DNA of 64,000 bases, from contig JADKGA010000003.1 in assembly GCA_016717165.1 (NCBI GenBank), positions 620,001 through 684,000 on the forward strand, written 5' to 3'. Both the position numbers and the translations under genes were made by a program. The first letter of the stretch is position 1; each line of letters begins with the position of its first letter. This document shows, one piece after another, positions 1-9,358 of this stretch. The stretch comes from Candidatus Lutibacillus vidarii. Its GTDB lineage: Bacteria; Actinomycetota; Actinomycetes; Actinomycetales; Dermatophilaceae. The notes beneath the pieces are model-generated. The model saw only the letters and a program-made list of their open reading frames with translations. It ran no database searches and had not been told where the DNA came from.

Positions 1-246
1 GAGCCGGCGGAGCACCTCGAAACCGTCGAGGTCGGGCAGCATGACGTCGAGGATGACCGCGTCGTAGGAGTGGCCGGTGGCCGCCTCGAGGGCCTCGGCT
101 CCGGTGCCGCGGGTGTGCACGGTCATCCCGGCGAGCTGCAGCGCCGACGCCACGAGGTAGGTGATGTTCTCCTCGTCATCGACGACCAGGACGCTCGGGC
201 CTGCGCTCCGAAGGTTCGGGCTGGGGGTGTCGTCGGGGTTCGGCAT
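1..246 (-). CDS. Response regulator, receiver domain (partial)
   Basis: The reverse strand encodes a receiver domain running off the left edge. Starting at ATG 246, the first 20 residues are a Pro/Asn/Ser-rich lead, followed by LVVDDEENITYLVASAL (acidic pocket) and AVILDVMLPDLDGFEVL, which carries the phospho-acceptor Asp. This is the pattern of OmpR/PhoB-type regulators, but the DNA-binding part lies outside the window. GGGAGG is very close to the start (spacing 1). It is divergent from a small secreted protein at 423, which could be a target gene (inference). Confidence 0.85.
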   Translation of the reverse strand, partial: MPNPDDTPSPNLRSAGPSVLVVDDEENITYLVASALQLAGMTVHTRGTGAEALEAATGHSYDAVILDVMLPDLDGFEVLRRL

Positions 247-422
247 ACCTCCCACGGTGGCAGACCCTCCGCCAACCTTCCTGGAGGAAACCTGCAGACT
301 TGCCGAAGAGGTGGATCTCCAGCAAACCGCGAGGTCGTGTTGCGAACCGTTCCAGGCTGGGCGCACAGCCTGAGGTCATCAGGGACCACGATGTCCTCGA
401 CGAATTCGACAAAGGAGCGACG

Positions 423-941
423 ATGAAGACGATGCGGGTTGGGTTGGCGGTCGGTGGGCTTGCGGTGACGCTGCTCGCCGGTGGGGCGGCGGTCTCGGTA
501 GCCGCGCCGCAGGGCAGCACCACCTTCTCGGCAGTCGGGTCCGACAGCGGGCTCGGCACCGGGCCTGCCGGCTCGGGGTTGGGCTGGCGCGGCACCGACC
601 CGGGCGGCCAGGCGGGGGCGGCCCGCGACGGCAAGCTGGCGCGGCTGACCCCCGAGCAGCGCAGCTGCCTGCAGGCCAAGGGGCTCACCCGCCCGGTCGG
701 TCCGCTCACGCTGGAGCAGCGGCGGACGCTGTGGGCCTCGGTCAAGACGGCGGCCGAGTCGTGCAATGTCACGCTGCCGAAGCGGGCCGGCCGCTGGCTG
801 GAGCTGACCGACACTCAGCTGTCCTGTATGCAGAAGGCCGGGATCACCCGACCCCTCGGCCCGTTGACGCAGGCGCAGCGCACCGAGCTGCGGAGCGCCC
901 TCAAGGCCGCGGCGACCTCCTGCGGGCTGCCCCTTCCGTAG
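423..941 (+). CDS. Secreted two-repeat protein of unknown function
   Basis: ATG 423 is preceded by AGGAG with 5-nt spacing and gives 172 residues. A signal peptide (MKTMRVGLAVGGLAVTLLAG) is followed by a Gly/Ser-rich linker and two homologous ~45-residue repeats. Each has the pattern LT..Q..C(L/M)Q..G(L/I)TRP(V/L)GPLT, a helix with A..SC or A.TSC, and a hydrophobic end. Each repeat has two Cys, so one disulfide per repeat outside the cell is plausible. I do not recognise the family. It is convergent with pntB, with palindrome copy 1 between them. Confidence 0.75.
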   Translation: MKTMRVGLAVGGLAVTLLAGGAAVSVAAPQGSTTFSAVGSDSGLGTGPAGSGLGWRGTDPGGQAGAARDGKLARLTPEQRSCLQAKGLTRPVGPLTLEQRRTLWASVKTAAESCNVTLPKRAGRWLELTDTQLSCMQKAGITRPLGPLTQAQRTELRSALKAAATSCGLPLP

Positions 942-947
942 CCCTTC

Positions 948-1016
948 CTGTGGACAACCCGCGAAGACACACCTTTAGAAGCGTTCTAAAGGTGTGTCTT
1001 TGCACGTTATCCACAG
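948..1016. repeat. DnaA-box hairpin repeat, copy 1 (symmetric form)
   Basis: The stem arms at 961-980 and 984-1003 (AAGACACACCTTTAGAA core) differ at one position and enclose the 3-nt loop gcg. Outside them, spaced 3 nt on both sides, are inverted nonamers: TGTGGACAA at 949-957 (reverse complement TTGTCCACA) and TTATCCACA at 1007-1015. Both match DnaA-box consensus forms. The copy lies between convergent genes (941 and 1119), so it could also terminate transcription, though no clean U-tract follows. Three further copies are at 21927, 56198 and 59643. Confidence 0.93.
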
Positions 1017-1118
1017 GGAGTGGGGCGGGGGGCGACTGACCGGCCCCCTGCACCGGTCACTCAACGACTTAGACGCTGCAGGGGTCGACAAGGTTGTGTG
1101 AACGCCCGAACCAGTTGT

Positions 1119-2564
1119 TCACAGGGCCTTGATGATGTCCTCCACCCGGTCTCGGGCGTCACCGAAGAGCATCGCCGAGTTCTCCTTGAAGAACAGCGGG
1201 TTCTGCACCCCGGCATAGCCGGCGTTCATCGACCGCTTGAAGACGACGACACTCTTGGCCTCCCACACATGGAGCACCGGCATGCCGGCGATCGGTGACC
1301 CGGGCTCGTCGATCGCCGCGGGGTTGACCGTGTCGTTGGCGCCGATGACGAGGACGACGTCGGTGGACGGGAAGTCCTCGTTGATCTCGTCCATCTCCAG
1401 GACGATGTCGTAAGGCACCTTCGCCTCGGCGAGGAGCACGTTCATGTGCCCCGGCAGGCGACCAGCAACCGGGTGTATGCCGAAGCGGACCTCGACGCCC
1501 TTGTCCCGCAGCTTGCGGGTGAGATCGGCGACCGCGTGCTGCGCCTGAGCCGTGGCCATGCCGTACCCGGGGGTGATGATGACCGAGGAGGCGTCGGTGA
1601 GCAGCTCGGCGGTCTCCACCGCGGAGATCTCCCGGTGCTCGCCGTAGTCGGTGTCGCCCGAGGTGACCGCACCGTCGGAGCCGAAGCCACCGGCGATGAC
1701 CGACACGAAGGAGCGGTTCATCGCCCGGCACATGATGTACGACAGGTACGCACCGGAGGAGCCGACGAGCGCACCCGTCACGATGAGCAGGTCGTTGTTG
1801 AGCATGAAGCCGGAGGCAGCGGCGGCCCACCCGGAGTAGCTGTTGAGCATCGACACCACGACGGGCATGTCGCCGCCGCCGATCGAGGCGACGAGGTGCC
1901 ACCCGAAGGCCAGCGCGATCGCCGTCATCGCGGCGAGTATCCACAGCTGCGGACTGAGGATGAAGGCGATGAGCAGCCCGAAGGACACGACGACGGCGAG
2001 CAGGTTGAGCCAGTGCCGCGCGGGCAGCATCAGCGGCTTGGAGGACATCCGCGCGCTGAGCTTGAGGAAGGCGACGATCGAGCCGGTGAAGGTCACCGCA
2101 CCGATGAAGACGCCGAGGAAGACCTCACCGTTGTGTATGCCGGTCAGGCCCGCCCTGTGCATCAGGTCCTCATAGACGGGGTTCCCGTGCACCTCGAGGT
2201 ACGAGTTGTAGCCGACGAGGACCGCGGCCAGACCGACGAAGGAGTGCATCATCGCGATGAGCTCCGGCATACCGGTCATCTCGACGACGCGGGCCCGCCA
2301 GATCCCGATGGCCGCACCGATGACCATGGCGAGGACGAGCAGCCCCAGGCCCCACTCGCCGGCCTTCTTCGCGGCCTCGTCGAGCCCGCTGCGGTAGACG
2401 CCATTGATCGCGAGGATGATCGTCGCCACGAGGGCGATCGCCATACCGGCGATGCCGAAGAGGTTGCCGTGCTTGGCGCTCTCGTGCCGGGACAGCCCGG
2501 CCAGGGCCAGGATGAACAGGATCGCGGCGACGATATAGGCCGCGTACACCAGGCTCGTCGACAT
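1119..2564 (-). CDS. pntB: NAD(P) transhydrogenase subunit beta
   Basis: A 481-residue protein of normal PntB length. The N-terminal ~270 residues form a series of hydrophobic helices (membrane domain II). The C-terminal part is the NADP(H)-binding domain III, with VIITPGYGMATAQAQHAV, GIHPVAGRLPGHMNVLLAEA and DVVLVIGANDTVNPAA, all typical of PntB. The enzyme couples proton movement across the membrane to hydride transfer between NADH and NADP+. The start lies 3 nt after the pntA stop, so the two are cotranscribed. Confidence 0.97.
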   Translation of the reverse strand: MSTSLVYAAYIVAAILFILALAGLSRHESAKHGNLFGIAGMAIALVATIILAINGVYRSGLDEAAKKAGEWGLGLLVLAMVIGAAIGIWRARVVEMTGMPELIAMMHSFVGLAAVLVGYNSYLEVHGNPVYEDLMHRAGLTGIHNGEVFLGVFIGAVTFTGSIVAFLKLSARMSSKPLMLPARHWLNLLAVVVSFGLLIAFILSPQLWILAAMTAIALAFGWHLVASIGGGDMPVVVSMLNSYSGWAAAASGFMLNNDLLIVTGALVGSSGAYLSYIMCRAMNRSFVSVIAGGFGSDGAVTSGDTDYGEHREISAVETAELLTDASSVIITPGYGMATAQAQHAVADLTRKLRDKGVEVRFGIHPVAGRLPGHMNVLLAEAKVPYDIVLEMDEINEDFPSTDVVLVIGANDTVNPAAIDEPGSPIAGMPVLHVWEAKSVVVFKRSMNAGYAGVQNPLFFKENSAMLFGDARDRVEDIIKAL

Positions 2565-2567
2565 GGC

Positions 2568-4118
2568 TCAGGCCTTCCGGAACATGTTGAGCATCCGCTG
2601 GGTGACCGTGAAGCCACCGAAGACGTTGATGCTGGCGAGCAGGATCGCCACGAAGGCCACCCACTTGATCGCGGGATTGTCCGAGGGCACCTGGAGCAGC
2701 GCGCCGACGACGATGATCCCGGAGATCGCGTTCGTCACGGACATCAGCGGGGTGTGCAGCGCGTGATGGACGTTGCCGATGACGTAGTACCCGATGACCA
2801 CGGCGAGGACGAAGACGGTGAAGTGCGGGAGGAAGGCCCCCGGGAGGATCGTCGAGAGGAGCAGGAAGGCTGCCGCGACGATGCCGATGACCCAGAACTT
2901 CCGGTTCGGGTTGACGACCTTCTCCGGCTTCGCGGCCACGGCAGCGGCAGCAGCAGCAGCCGCGCCGGCCCCCGCCGCGGCGGGCGCGGCGCTGACCTGC
3001 ACCGGCGGTGGCGGCCACATCGTCGTCCCGTCCTTGCACACGGTCATGCCGCGGACGATGACGTCGTCGAAGTGGAGGACCGGCTGGCCGTCCTTGCCCG
3101 GAGTCAGCAAGGTCATGAGGTTGACCAGGTTGGTGCCGAAGAGCTGGGACGCCTGAGCCGGCAGCCGACCAGCGAGGTCGGTGTACCCGATGATCTTCAC
3201 GCCGTTGTCGGTGACGACGAGCTGGTCGGCGACCGAGCCCTCGACGTTCCCGCCCGACCCGGCCGCCATGTCGACGATGACCGAGCCCGGCTTCATCGCC
3301 GCGACCATCTCCTTGGTGATCAGCCGCGGGGCAGGGCGTCCCGGGATGAGCGCGGTCGTCACGACGATGTCGACCTGGGCGCACTGCTCGGCATACATGA
3401 GGGCGGCAGCAGCCGCATAGTCGGCCCCGACCTCCTTGGCGTAGCCGTCGGAGCTGACCTCCTGCGAGGCGACATTGGGCTTGACGAACTCCGCGCCCAT
3501 CGACTCGACCTGCTCGGCGACCTCCGGCCGCACGTCGGTGGCCCGGACCATGGCGCCGAGGCTGCCGGCGGTGCCGATCGCGGCGAGCCCGGCGACACCG
3601 GCGCCGGAGATGAAGACCTTCGCTGGTGGGACCTTGCCCGCGGCAGTGACCTGACCGGTGAAGAACGAGCCGAACTCGTGCGCGGCCTCGAGGACGGCAC
3701 GGTAGCCGGCGATATTGGCCATCGACGACAGGACGTCGAGGGCCTGGGCGCGCGAGATGCGCGGCACGGCGTCCATCGCCATCGCGGTGACCCCGCGCTC
3801 GGTCAGCGCGGCGACGAGATCGGGCTTGAGGGCCGGCGCCAGCAGGCAGATGACGATGGCCCCGGGCCGGAGCATCGCGATCTCCTCGGTCGTCGGGGAG
3901 TTGATGCCGAAGACGATGTCGCTGGCCCACACCTGCGCGCGGGCGCCGATGCTCGCCCCGGCCGCCTCGAAGGCGGCGTCGGAGTGGTTGGCCGCCCGCC
4001 CGGCGCCGGACTCGACGAGCACGTCGTAGCCGAGGCCGAGGAGCTTGGCGACCGTTGCGGGGGTTGCGGACACCCGGGTCTCGCCCGGATGGGTCTCTGC
4101 GGGCACACCGATGCGCAT
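2568..4118 (-). CDS. pntA: NAD(P) transhydrogenase subunit alpha (fused form)
   Basis: The 516-residue protein begins MRIGVPAETHPGETRVSATP, the classic PntA/alanine-dehydrogenase-like N-terminus, and carries a Rossmann motif GAGVAGLAAIGTAGSLGA for NAD(H). An Ala/Pro-rich linker (about residues 370-405) leads into a C-terminal block of membrane helices, so the alpha-1 and alpha-2 parts that are separate in some bacteria are fused here. It forms domains I and part of II of the proton-pumping transhydrogenase with PntB immediately downstream. Confidence 0.97.
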   Translation of the reverse strand: MRIGVPAETHPGETRVSATPATVAKLLGLGYDVLVESGAGRAANHSDAAFEAAGASIGARAQVWASDIVFGINSPTTEEIAMLRPGAIVICLLAPALKPDLVAALTERGVTAMAMDAVPRISRAQALDVLSSMANIAGYRAVLEAAHEFGSFFTGQVTAAGKVPPAKVFISGAGVAGLAAIGTAGSLGAMVRATDVRPEVAEQVESMGAEFVKPNVASQEVSSDGYAKEVGADYAAAAALMYAEQCAQVDIVVTTALIPGRPAPRLITKEMVAAMKPGSVIVDMAAGSGGNVEGSVADQLVVTDNGVKIIGYTDLAGRLPAQASQLFGTNLVNLMTLLTPGKDGQPVLHFDDVIVRGMTVCKDGTTMWPPPPVQVSAAPAAAGAGAAAAAAAAVAAKPEKVVNPNRKFWVIGIVAAAFLLLSTILPGAFLPHFTVFVLAVVIGYYVIGNVHHALHTPLMSVTNAISGIIVVGALLQVPSDNPAIKWVAFVAILLASINVFGGFTVTQRMLNMFRKA

Positions 4119-4257
4119 GGTACGAACCTATTGCGTGCCGTATGCCGGTGCAGAGTCCAAAGTCCACGATGTGTCCGAGGTCGCCCCGATCCGCTCCACC
4201 GTTAGCGGGTGCCGTGGCGCAGCGCACCCGACCCGGTGGCGGGCCTCGGCGACGCAG

Positions 4258-5100
4258 TCAGGGCAGGCGTCGGGCGCGGTAGCAGTCGCTGACGTGGGGG
4301 AGGACGAGGACGGGGTCGGCATACCCGGTGGTCTGCCGGGCCACCCGGTGCGCGAGACGACCGACAGCGGCGAGCACCGCCTCCCGACGCGGGTGGATCT
4401 GGACGTACGACCAGGACGAGGCGAGCAGGACGAGCTCGTCGGGGCGCAGGACATGCTCGAAGGCGAACAGCCGACGCTCGAGCGGGCCGAAGGCGTCCGG
4501 CAGGCCGCCACGCAGCGACGGCGGGGGCTCGGCACCGGGGCCCGCGGCTACCTCGGGGTTGCCGACGATCTCCGCGAGCTCCTCCAGCCAGCCATCCGGG
4601 CCGGTGTCCTCGCCCCAGACGTGCCAGCCGAGCCCCAGCCAGCCACCCGGGCGCAGCACCCGGGCACACTGGGCGCCAGCCCGCGTGGTGTCGAACCAGT
4701 GCCAGGCCTGGGCGACGAGCACCGCGTCGGCGCGGCCATCGGGCAGGGCGAGCTCCTCGGCGGGGCTCGCCACGACCTCGACCCGCGCGGCGACCTCAGC
4801 GGGCAGGTCGGCCAGGGACCGGCGCAGCGCCGCGAGCATGCCGTCGGAGGGGTCGACCGCGACGACCTGGTGGCCCAGACCGGCCAGGGTGCGGGTGGCC
4901 TTTCCGGTCCCCGCACCGATATCGATGACCAGGCGGGACTGCCCGGCCGGGGGTGAGCCGATGAGCCAGTCCACGGTCGCATCCGGCCACGGCGCGCGAA
5001 CTCGGTCGTATGCCGACGCGACCTCCCCGAAAGCGGTCCGCCTCGCCTCGATGGCCGCCGGGTCGGCGTGCTCACCGGTCAGCGGCGGGTCCTCGGGCAC
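4258..5100 (-). CDS. Class I SAM-dependent methyltransferase
   Basis: This 280-residue protein starts at GTG 5100 behind GGTGGAG. Motif I is VIDIGAGTGKATRTLAGLG, followed by an acidic residue in VVAVDPSDGM (end of beta-2) and AQAWHWFD, as in UbiE/Methyltransf_11-type enzymes. The substrate cannot be read from sequence. It stands alone, 139 nt from pntA, and diverges from the hypothetical gene at 5218. Confidence 0.85.
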   Translation of the reverse strand: MPEDPPLTGEHADPAAIEARRTAFGEVASAYDRVRAPWPDATVDWLIGSPPAGQSRLVIDIGAGTGKATRTLAGLGHQVVAVDPSDGMLAALRRSLADLPAEVAARVEVVASPAEELALPDGRADAVLVAQAWHWFDTTRAGAQCARVLRPGGWLGLGWHVWGEDTGPDGWLEELAEIVGNPEVAAGPGAEPPPSLRGGLPDAFGPLERRLFAFEHVLRPDELVLLASSWSYVQIHPRREAVLAAVGRLAHRVARQTTGYADPVLVLPHVSDCYRARRLP

Positions 5101-5217
5101 CGCTCCACCCTAGGGCCGGGCGAGCGTCGTCCACAGGGCCGGTGCGGCTCGTCCCACCGTCCACAGGTGCGCACCTGGTCGGTGCGGTCTGTCGTGCCGG
5201 CGACCTACCGTCCGGAT

Positions 5218-5667
5218 ATGACGACAGTGTGTGTTCAGCTGTGGGCCTGGGCCGGTGACCGTGGGGTGCGCGGCGTGGGGGTGCTCGACGGTGCGCAGGC
5301 CCGGCTGGCCACCCAGGTGCTCGTGAGCTCGGCGGCACCTGGCGGCGGACGGCTCGGTCGGCTCGGCGAGCCGGTGACCAGGACCCTGCCGGCGTCCGGT
5401 TTGGTCGGCGCGCTGGTGGCGTTGGTCCCGCCGGACTCCATGGTCCGACTGGACGGCCACGGCCCAGGGCACGGGAAGGCTCCCCCGCGGGTGCTGGCGA
5501 CGGTGGGCTCCGGGCAGGGGCGACCGACCTGGGTGGGCGCGTGGACCGGAGGTCCGCATGGCTGGGTGCCCGACCGAGTGACCAGCCCGGGCGACCGGCG
5601 GCCGACCTCCGCCCACGACATCGGGCGCGCGCTCGTCTGGGCGCTCACCGCCAGCCTGGCGGCGTAG
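5218..5667 (+). CDS. Hypothetical protein
   Basis: A 149-residue Gly/Ala/Val-rich protein beginning MTTVCVQLWAWAGDRGVRGV. I recognise no family. No ribosome binding site is seen, but TACCGT (5206-5211) lies 6 nt before ATG 5218 and fits an actinobacterial -10 box, so a leaderless transcript is likely. The same frame stays open upstream to 5068, but that stretch has no supporting signal. It is convergent with cobO. Confidence 0.6.
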   Translation: MTTVCVQLWAWAGDRGVRGVGVLDGAQARLATQVLVSSAAPGGGRLGRLGEPVTRTLPASGLVGALVALVPPDSMVRLDGHGPGHGKAPPRVLATVGSGQGRPTWVGAWTGGPHGWVPDRVTSPGDRRPTSAHDIGRALVWALTASLAA

Positions 5668-5718
5668 GCGCGAGGGTTTCGGTCAGGGCGGTTGGAGCTG
5701 CGGCCAGGCCACGCGTGG

Positions 5719-6327
5719 TCACCACTCGATGCCGCCCTGCCCGATCGGGCCGACGTCGCTCGGGTGCTTGACCCGGGTCATCTCGACGACGAGGTCGGCG
5801 GCCTCGATGAGCAGTGGGTCCGCCTTGCGTCCGGTGATGACGACATGCTGGTTGCCCGGGCGGGTCCGCAACGTCTCGATGACGTCGGCGACGTCGACCC
5901 AGCCCCATCGGATGGGGGCGGTGAACTCGTCGAGGATGTAGAGGTCGTGGCTCTGCGCGGCGAGATCCCGTTTGACCTGCTCCCACCCCTCGGCGGCGGC
6001 GAGCTCGTGGTCGGCGAGATCCTCTCGCGAGGTCCACGACCAGCCCAGGCCCATGGTGTGCCAGGTGACCGGGCCACCCTGACCGGTCTGCTCGTGCAAC
6101 CGTCCGAGCGCGCGCAGGGCGTTCTCCTCCCCCGCCCGCACCCCAAGGGCCCGAGCGAAGTGGAAGACGCCGATCCGCCAGCCCTGGTTCCAGCCCCGCA
6201 GCGCGAGCCCGAAGGCCGCGGTGGACTTCCCCTTCATATCGCCCGTGTGGACGATGAGCAGCGGCCGAGCCGTCGTGGCCCGACCGCTGACTAGGTCGTC
6301 TCCGGACGACCTCACACCTTGTCGCAT
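5719..6327 (-). CDS. cobO: Corrinoid adenosyltransferase (CobO/BtuR type)
   Basis: The 202-residue product has the P-loop HTGDMKGKSTAAFG (about residues 27-40), the core ILDEFTAPIRWGWVDV and NQHVVITGRKADPLLIEAADLVVEMT, all characteristic of the CobA/CobO/BtuR family. It transfers the adenosyl group of ATP to reduced corrinoids. ATG 6327 was chosen because GGGAG lies 8 nt upstream and the length matches the family; the longer open frame to 6525 is not supported. No other cobalamin gene is nearby, so it probably serves salvage. Confidence 0.93.
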   Translation of the reverse strand: MRQGVRSSGDDLVSGRATTARPLLIVHTGDMKGKSTAAFGLALRGWNQGWRIGVFHFARALGVRAGEENALRALGRLHEQTGQGGPVTWHTMGLGWSWTSREDLADHELAAAEGWEQVKRDLAAQSHDLYILDEFTAPIRWGWVDVADVIETLRTRPGNQHVVITGRKADPLLIEAADLVVEMTRVKHPSDVGPIGQGGIEW

Positions 6328-6550
6328 GACATGACTCCCGGCGTTCGTCTCGGCAATCGTTCGGGCCGGGACTGCGCCGGCCGGGCCCATCAGTGAAGAG
6401 TACGACCCCCGGGCCTCGTGGCGCCAAGTTTCGGTGCAGTCCAACCGCTGTCGATCGATCGCCGCAGGTGGGGCGGCCAGAGCGGCGCGCCGGTCCGGTG
6501 CGGGGGCCTGCGGGCGCCGCCGCACCCTGGCGCGACGGTCCCGGCATACC

Positions 6551-6562
6551 TAGGCTCGCGGG
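6551..6562 (+). promoter_or_regulatory. Candidate -10 box for leaderless start
   Basis: TAGGCT at 6551-6556 fits the actinobacterial TANNNT -10 pattern and lies 6 nt before ATG 6563, with no ribosome binding site. Transcription would start at or next to the start codon. No clear -35 box is visible. Confidence 0.45.
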
Positions 6563-7498
6563 ATGGACGAGGTCTTGGCCCACATCTCCGCCGCGGACGC
6601 GCAGCGGCTGCGCGGGGTGACCGCGGTCCGGACCGCCACGCAGATCACCCGCCTCGGCGGCGGCATCACGAACCGGAACTACCACGTCGTCGGCCCGACC
6701 GGCGAGGCGGTGGTCCGGCTCTCCGACCCGGACACCTCCGACCTGGCCATCGACCGCGAGCACGAGTACCTCAACTCGGTCGCGGCCCACGCCTCCGGTG
6801 CGGCTCCGGCGGTGCTGGAGTACCACCGCGGGGCGGGGGTCCTCGTCGTCCGCTGGGTGGCCGGGCGCACCTTCGGCCCGGGCGACGTCCGCGACGCGGC
6901 GAACCTCCCGCGCATCGCCGAGGTATGCCGTCGGCTGCACTCCGGCCCGGCGTTCACCAACCGGTTCGACATGTTCGCCGTCCAGGAGCGCTACCTCACC
7001 CTGGTGACCACGCGGGGGTACCGGCTCCCGGACGACTACCTCGACCATCTGCCCAAGGTCGCTCAGATCCGGGCCGCCCTCGCCGCGCACCCCGAGCCGC
7101 TGGTCCCGTGCAACAACGACCTGCTCGCCGAGAACATCATCGACACCGGGGACCAACTCTGGCTCATCGACTACGAGTACTCCGGCGCGAACGAGGCGAG
7201 CTTCGAGATCGGCAACATCTGGAGCGAGTCCACCCTTCCACTGGACCTGCTCGAGCCGCTGGTGACGTCCTACTGGGGCCGGCCTGACCCGGCCAAGGTC
7301 GCCCGGGCCCGGTTGTGGGCGCTGATGTCGAAGTACGGCTGGACGCTGTGGGCCTCGATCCAGGATGGGCAGAGCACGATCGACTTCGACTACTGGTCCT
7401 GGGGGATGGAGAAGTACGAGCGTGCGGTGGCCGAGTTCGCGTCTCCCCAGTTCCCCGCGGTGCTCGACAACGCCGCCGCCGCAGAGAATTTCCGCTAA
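6563..7498 (+). CDS. Choline/ethanolamine kinase-like phosphotransferase
   Basis: A 311-residue kinase of the APH/choline-kinase fold. It has an N-terminal RLGGGITNRNYHV nucleotide loop, the catalytic loop VPCNNDLLAENI (about residues 181-192) and the metal-binding LWLIDYEYSG. The first loop Asp is preceded by NN, as in bacterial choline/ethanolamine kinase relatives, and not by H.D as in most antibiotic kinases. The next genes are an APC permease and a dimethylglycine/sarcosine dehydrogenase-like enzyme, so a role in choline or ethanolamine use is inferred. Confidence 0.85.
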   Translation: MDEVLAHISAADAQRLRGVTAVRTATQITRLGGGITNRNYHVVGPTGEAVVRLSDPDTSDLAIDREHEYLNSVAAHASGAAPAVLEYHRGAGVLVVRWVAGRTFGPGDVRDAANLPRIAEVCRRLHSGPAFTNRFDMFAVQERYLTLVTTRGYRLPDDYLDHLPKVAQIRAALAAHPEPLVPCNNDLLAENIIDTGDQLWLIDYEYSGANEASFEIGNIWSESTLPLDLLEPLVTSYWGRPDPAKVARARLWALMSKYGWTLWASIQDGQSTIDFDYWSWGMEKYERAVAEFASPQFPAVLDNAAAAENFR

Positions 7499-7597
7499 AG
7501 GGTCTGGCGCCATACCACAAACGCTGTTAGCGTCCGGGGCCCAGGGGACGGCTCTCAAGGGTGAGTGCCGTCACAAGCCCGGGCGCAGGAGGCTCCA

Positions 7598-9229
7598 GTG
7601 GCAGACATCGCACATCTCACCGACGACGAACGGCGACTGGCCGAACTGGGGTACAAGCAGGAGCTGAACCGCAGCTGGTCCGGCTTCTCCAACTTCGCCA
7701 TCTCGTTCTCGATCATCTCGATCCTCGCCGGGTGCTTCACCACCTTCGGCCAGGCCTGGAACAACGGCGGCCCGATCGCCATCTCGTGGGGGTGGCCGAT
7801 CATCTCGGCCTTCATCCTCATCATCGGCTTCACCATGTCCGAGCTCGTCTCGGCCTACCCCACCTCGGGCGGCATCTACTGGTGGGCCTCCAAGCTCGGC
7901 GGCGCCAAGGCCGGGTACTACACCGGCTGGCTCAACCTCATCGGTCTGCTCGCCGTCGACGCCTCGGTGTGCTACGGCTGCGCGACCTTCTTCGACCTCA
8001 CCTTCAGCTCCTTCAGCGAGAGCTGGGCGAAGGGCTACTCGCTGCAGCGGGTCTTCCTCCTCTTCCTCGTCGTCATCATCCTCGTCGGCCTGGTCAACAT
8101 CTTCAGCGGGCACCTCCTCGCGGTCCTCAACAACATCTCGGTGTGGTGGCACGTCTTCGGCGCGGCCATCGTCATCGCGATCCTCGTGGTCCTCCCCACG
8201 TCGCACATGAGCGTCGCCGACGTCTTCACGATGCGGATCAACAACTCCGGCGGGCTCAACGGCGGGTCGACCGACGGCATCGGCTTCTGGTTCTACGTCC
8301 TGCCGCTGGGCTTCCTCCTCACCCAGTACACGATCACCGGCTTCGACGCCTCCGCGCACCTGTCCGAGGAGACCCAGGGCGCGGCCGACGGCGCGGCGAA
8401 GGGCATCTGGAAGTCCATCTTCTACTCGGCCATCGGTGGCTGGGTGCTCCTGCTCGCCTTCCTCTTCGCTGTCCAGGACCCGGCGGCGCTGACCGCCGCA
8501 GGCGGCGGGGTCGCGGTGATCTTCACCCAGGCGCTCAGCTCGACCTGGGCGGGCATCGTCCTGCTCATCGCGGCCAGCGGTCAGTTCTTCTGCTCGATGG
8601 CCTGTATGACGAGCACCTCCCGGATGCTCTTCGCCTTCAGCCGTGACGGCGCGGTGCCCGGCGCCAAGTGGTGGGCCCAGCTGTCGAGCAAGAAGGTGCC
8701 GGCCAACGCCGTCATCATCTCCTCGATCGTCGCCATGCTCATCACCTTGCCGGCCCTCGTCGAGGTCAACATCGGCACCGAGGAGGCGCCGATCATCGTC
8801 CCGACCGCCTTCTACGCCGTCGTCTCGGTGGCTGTCATCGGTTTGTACCTGTCGTTCGCGATCCCGATCTACCTGCGGTGGAAGGTCGGCGACGCCTTCC
8901 AGCAGGGTCCGTGGAACCTCGGCACGAAGTGGCGCTGGATGGCTCCTGTCGCCGTCGCCGAGATCCTCGTCATCTCGATCTACTTCATCCTGCCGATCAC
9001 CCCGGCCGGTACCCCGGGCAATGCGGACTTCCAGATGAAGTTCGTCAACTACGCGCCGATCCTCACCGGCGGCGCGCTCATCCTGCTGTGGATCGGCTGG
9101 CACCTCTCGGCGAAGAAGTGGTTCACCGGTCCGAAGATGACCGTGGACCTGCCGGCCGGTGTCACTGCGGCCGACGAGATCGCCCTCGAGCACGAACACA
9201 AGGGCTTCCACCAGCCGCCGAGCGCCTAA
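7598..9229 (+). CDS. APC-family amino acid/amine permease
   Basis: A 543-residue polytopic membrane protein of about 12 helices. The N-terminal FNFAISFSII-like segment (here FSNFAISFSIISILAG) and SAYPTSGGIYWWASKLGG are hallmarks of the GABA/choline/ethanolamine branch of the APC superfamily. GTG 7598 is chosen because a perfect AGGAGG (7587-7592) lies 5 nt before it; another in-frame GTG is at 7565. Its neighbours suggest it imports choline, ethanolamine or a related amine (inference). A strong hairpin at 9249-9279 follows the stop. Confidence 0.93.
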   Translation: MADIAHLTDDERRLAELGYKQELNRSWSGFSNFAISFSIISILAGCFTTFGQAWNNGGPIAISWGWPIISAFILIIGFTMSELVSAYPTSGGIYWWASKLGGAKAGYYTGWLNLIGLLAVDASVCYGCATFFDLTFSSFSESWAKGYSLQRVFLLFLVVIILVGLVNIFSGHLLAVLNNISVWWHVFGAAIVIAILVVLPTSHMSVADVFTMRINNSGGLNGGSTDGIGFWFYVLPLGFLLTQYTITGFDASAHLSEETQGAADGAAKGIWKSIFYSAIGGWVLLLAFLFAVQDPAALTAAGGGVAVIFTQALSSTWAGIVLLIAASGQFFCSMACMTSTSRMLFAFSRDGAVPGAKWWAQLSSKKVPANAVIISSIVAMLITLPALVEVNIGTEEAPIIVPTAFYAVVSVAVIGLYLSFAIPIYLRWKVGDAFQQGPWNLGTKWRWMAPVAVAEILVISIYFILPITPAGTPGNADFQMKFVNYAPILTGGALILLWIGWHLSAKKWFTGPKMTVDLPAGVTAADEIALEHEHKGFHQPPSA

Positions 9230-9248
9230 CCGCTCCGGCACGACCCCT

Positions 9249-9279
9249 GGGGCGCCGCACCACACCGGTGCGGCGCCCC
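9249..9279. terminator. Hairpin between convergent genes
   Basis: A perfect 13-bp stem (GGGGCGCCGCACC and its complement) with loop ACACC lies between the permease stop at 9229 and the convergent dehydrogenase end at 9359. There is no run of T on either side, so it would have to act as a non-canonical or Rho-assisted bidirectional terminator. Confidence 0.6.
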
Positions 9280-9358
9280 TCGTCCGTCATGGGTCCACTT
9301 ACTGTCGACACACGCCCGCGGCCGGACGACGCCCACGTCCAGGACCCGCAGGCCCTGG

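Noticed and set aside
1930..1945. DnaA box at GTATCCACAG in pntB
   Set aside because: One base differs from the nonamer at the first position and it lies in a coding region without the hairpin context.
1446..4205. Very long open frame antisense to pntAB (919 codons)
   Set aside because: It is a high-GC shadow: repetitive Arg/Asp/Gly/His composition, no ribosome binding site, and the opposite strand encodes clear PntA and PntB.
6328..6420. Cobalamin riboswitch upstream of cobO
   Set aside because: ACGCCGGGAGTCATGTC resembles a B12 box at about 12 of 17 positions, but the other conserved riboswitch blocks are not recognisable in the upstream 200 nt.
5645..7558. Long minus-strand open frame through cobO and the kinase gene
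   Set aside because: It overlaps clearly coding frames on both strands and has no family signature; judged a shadow.
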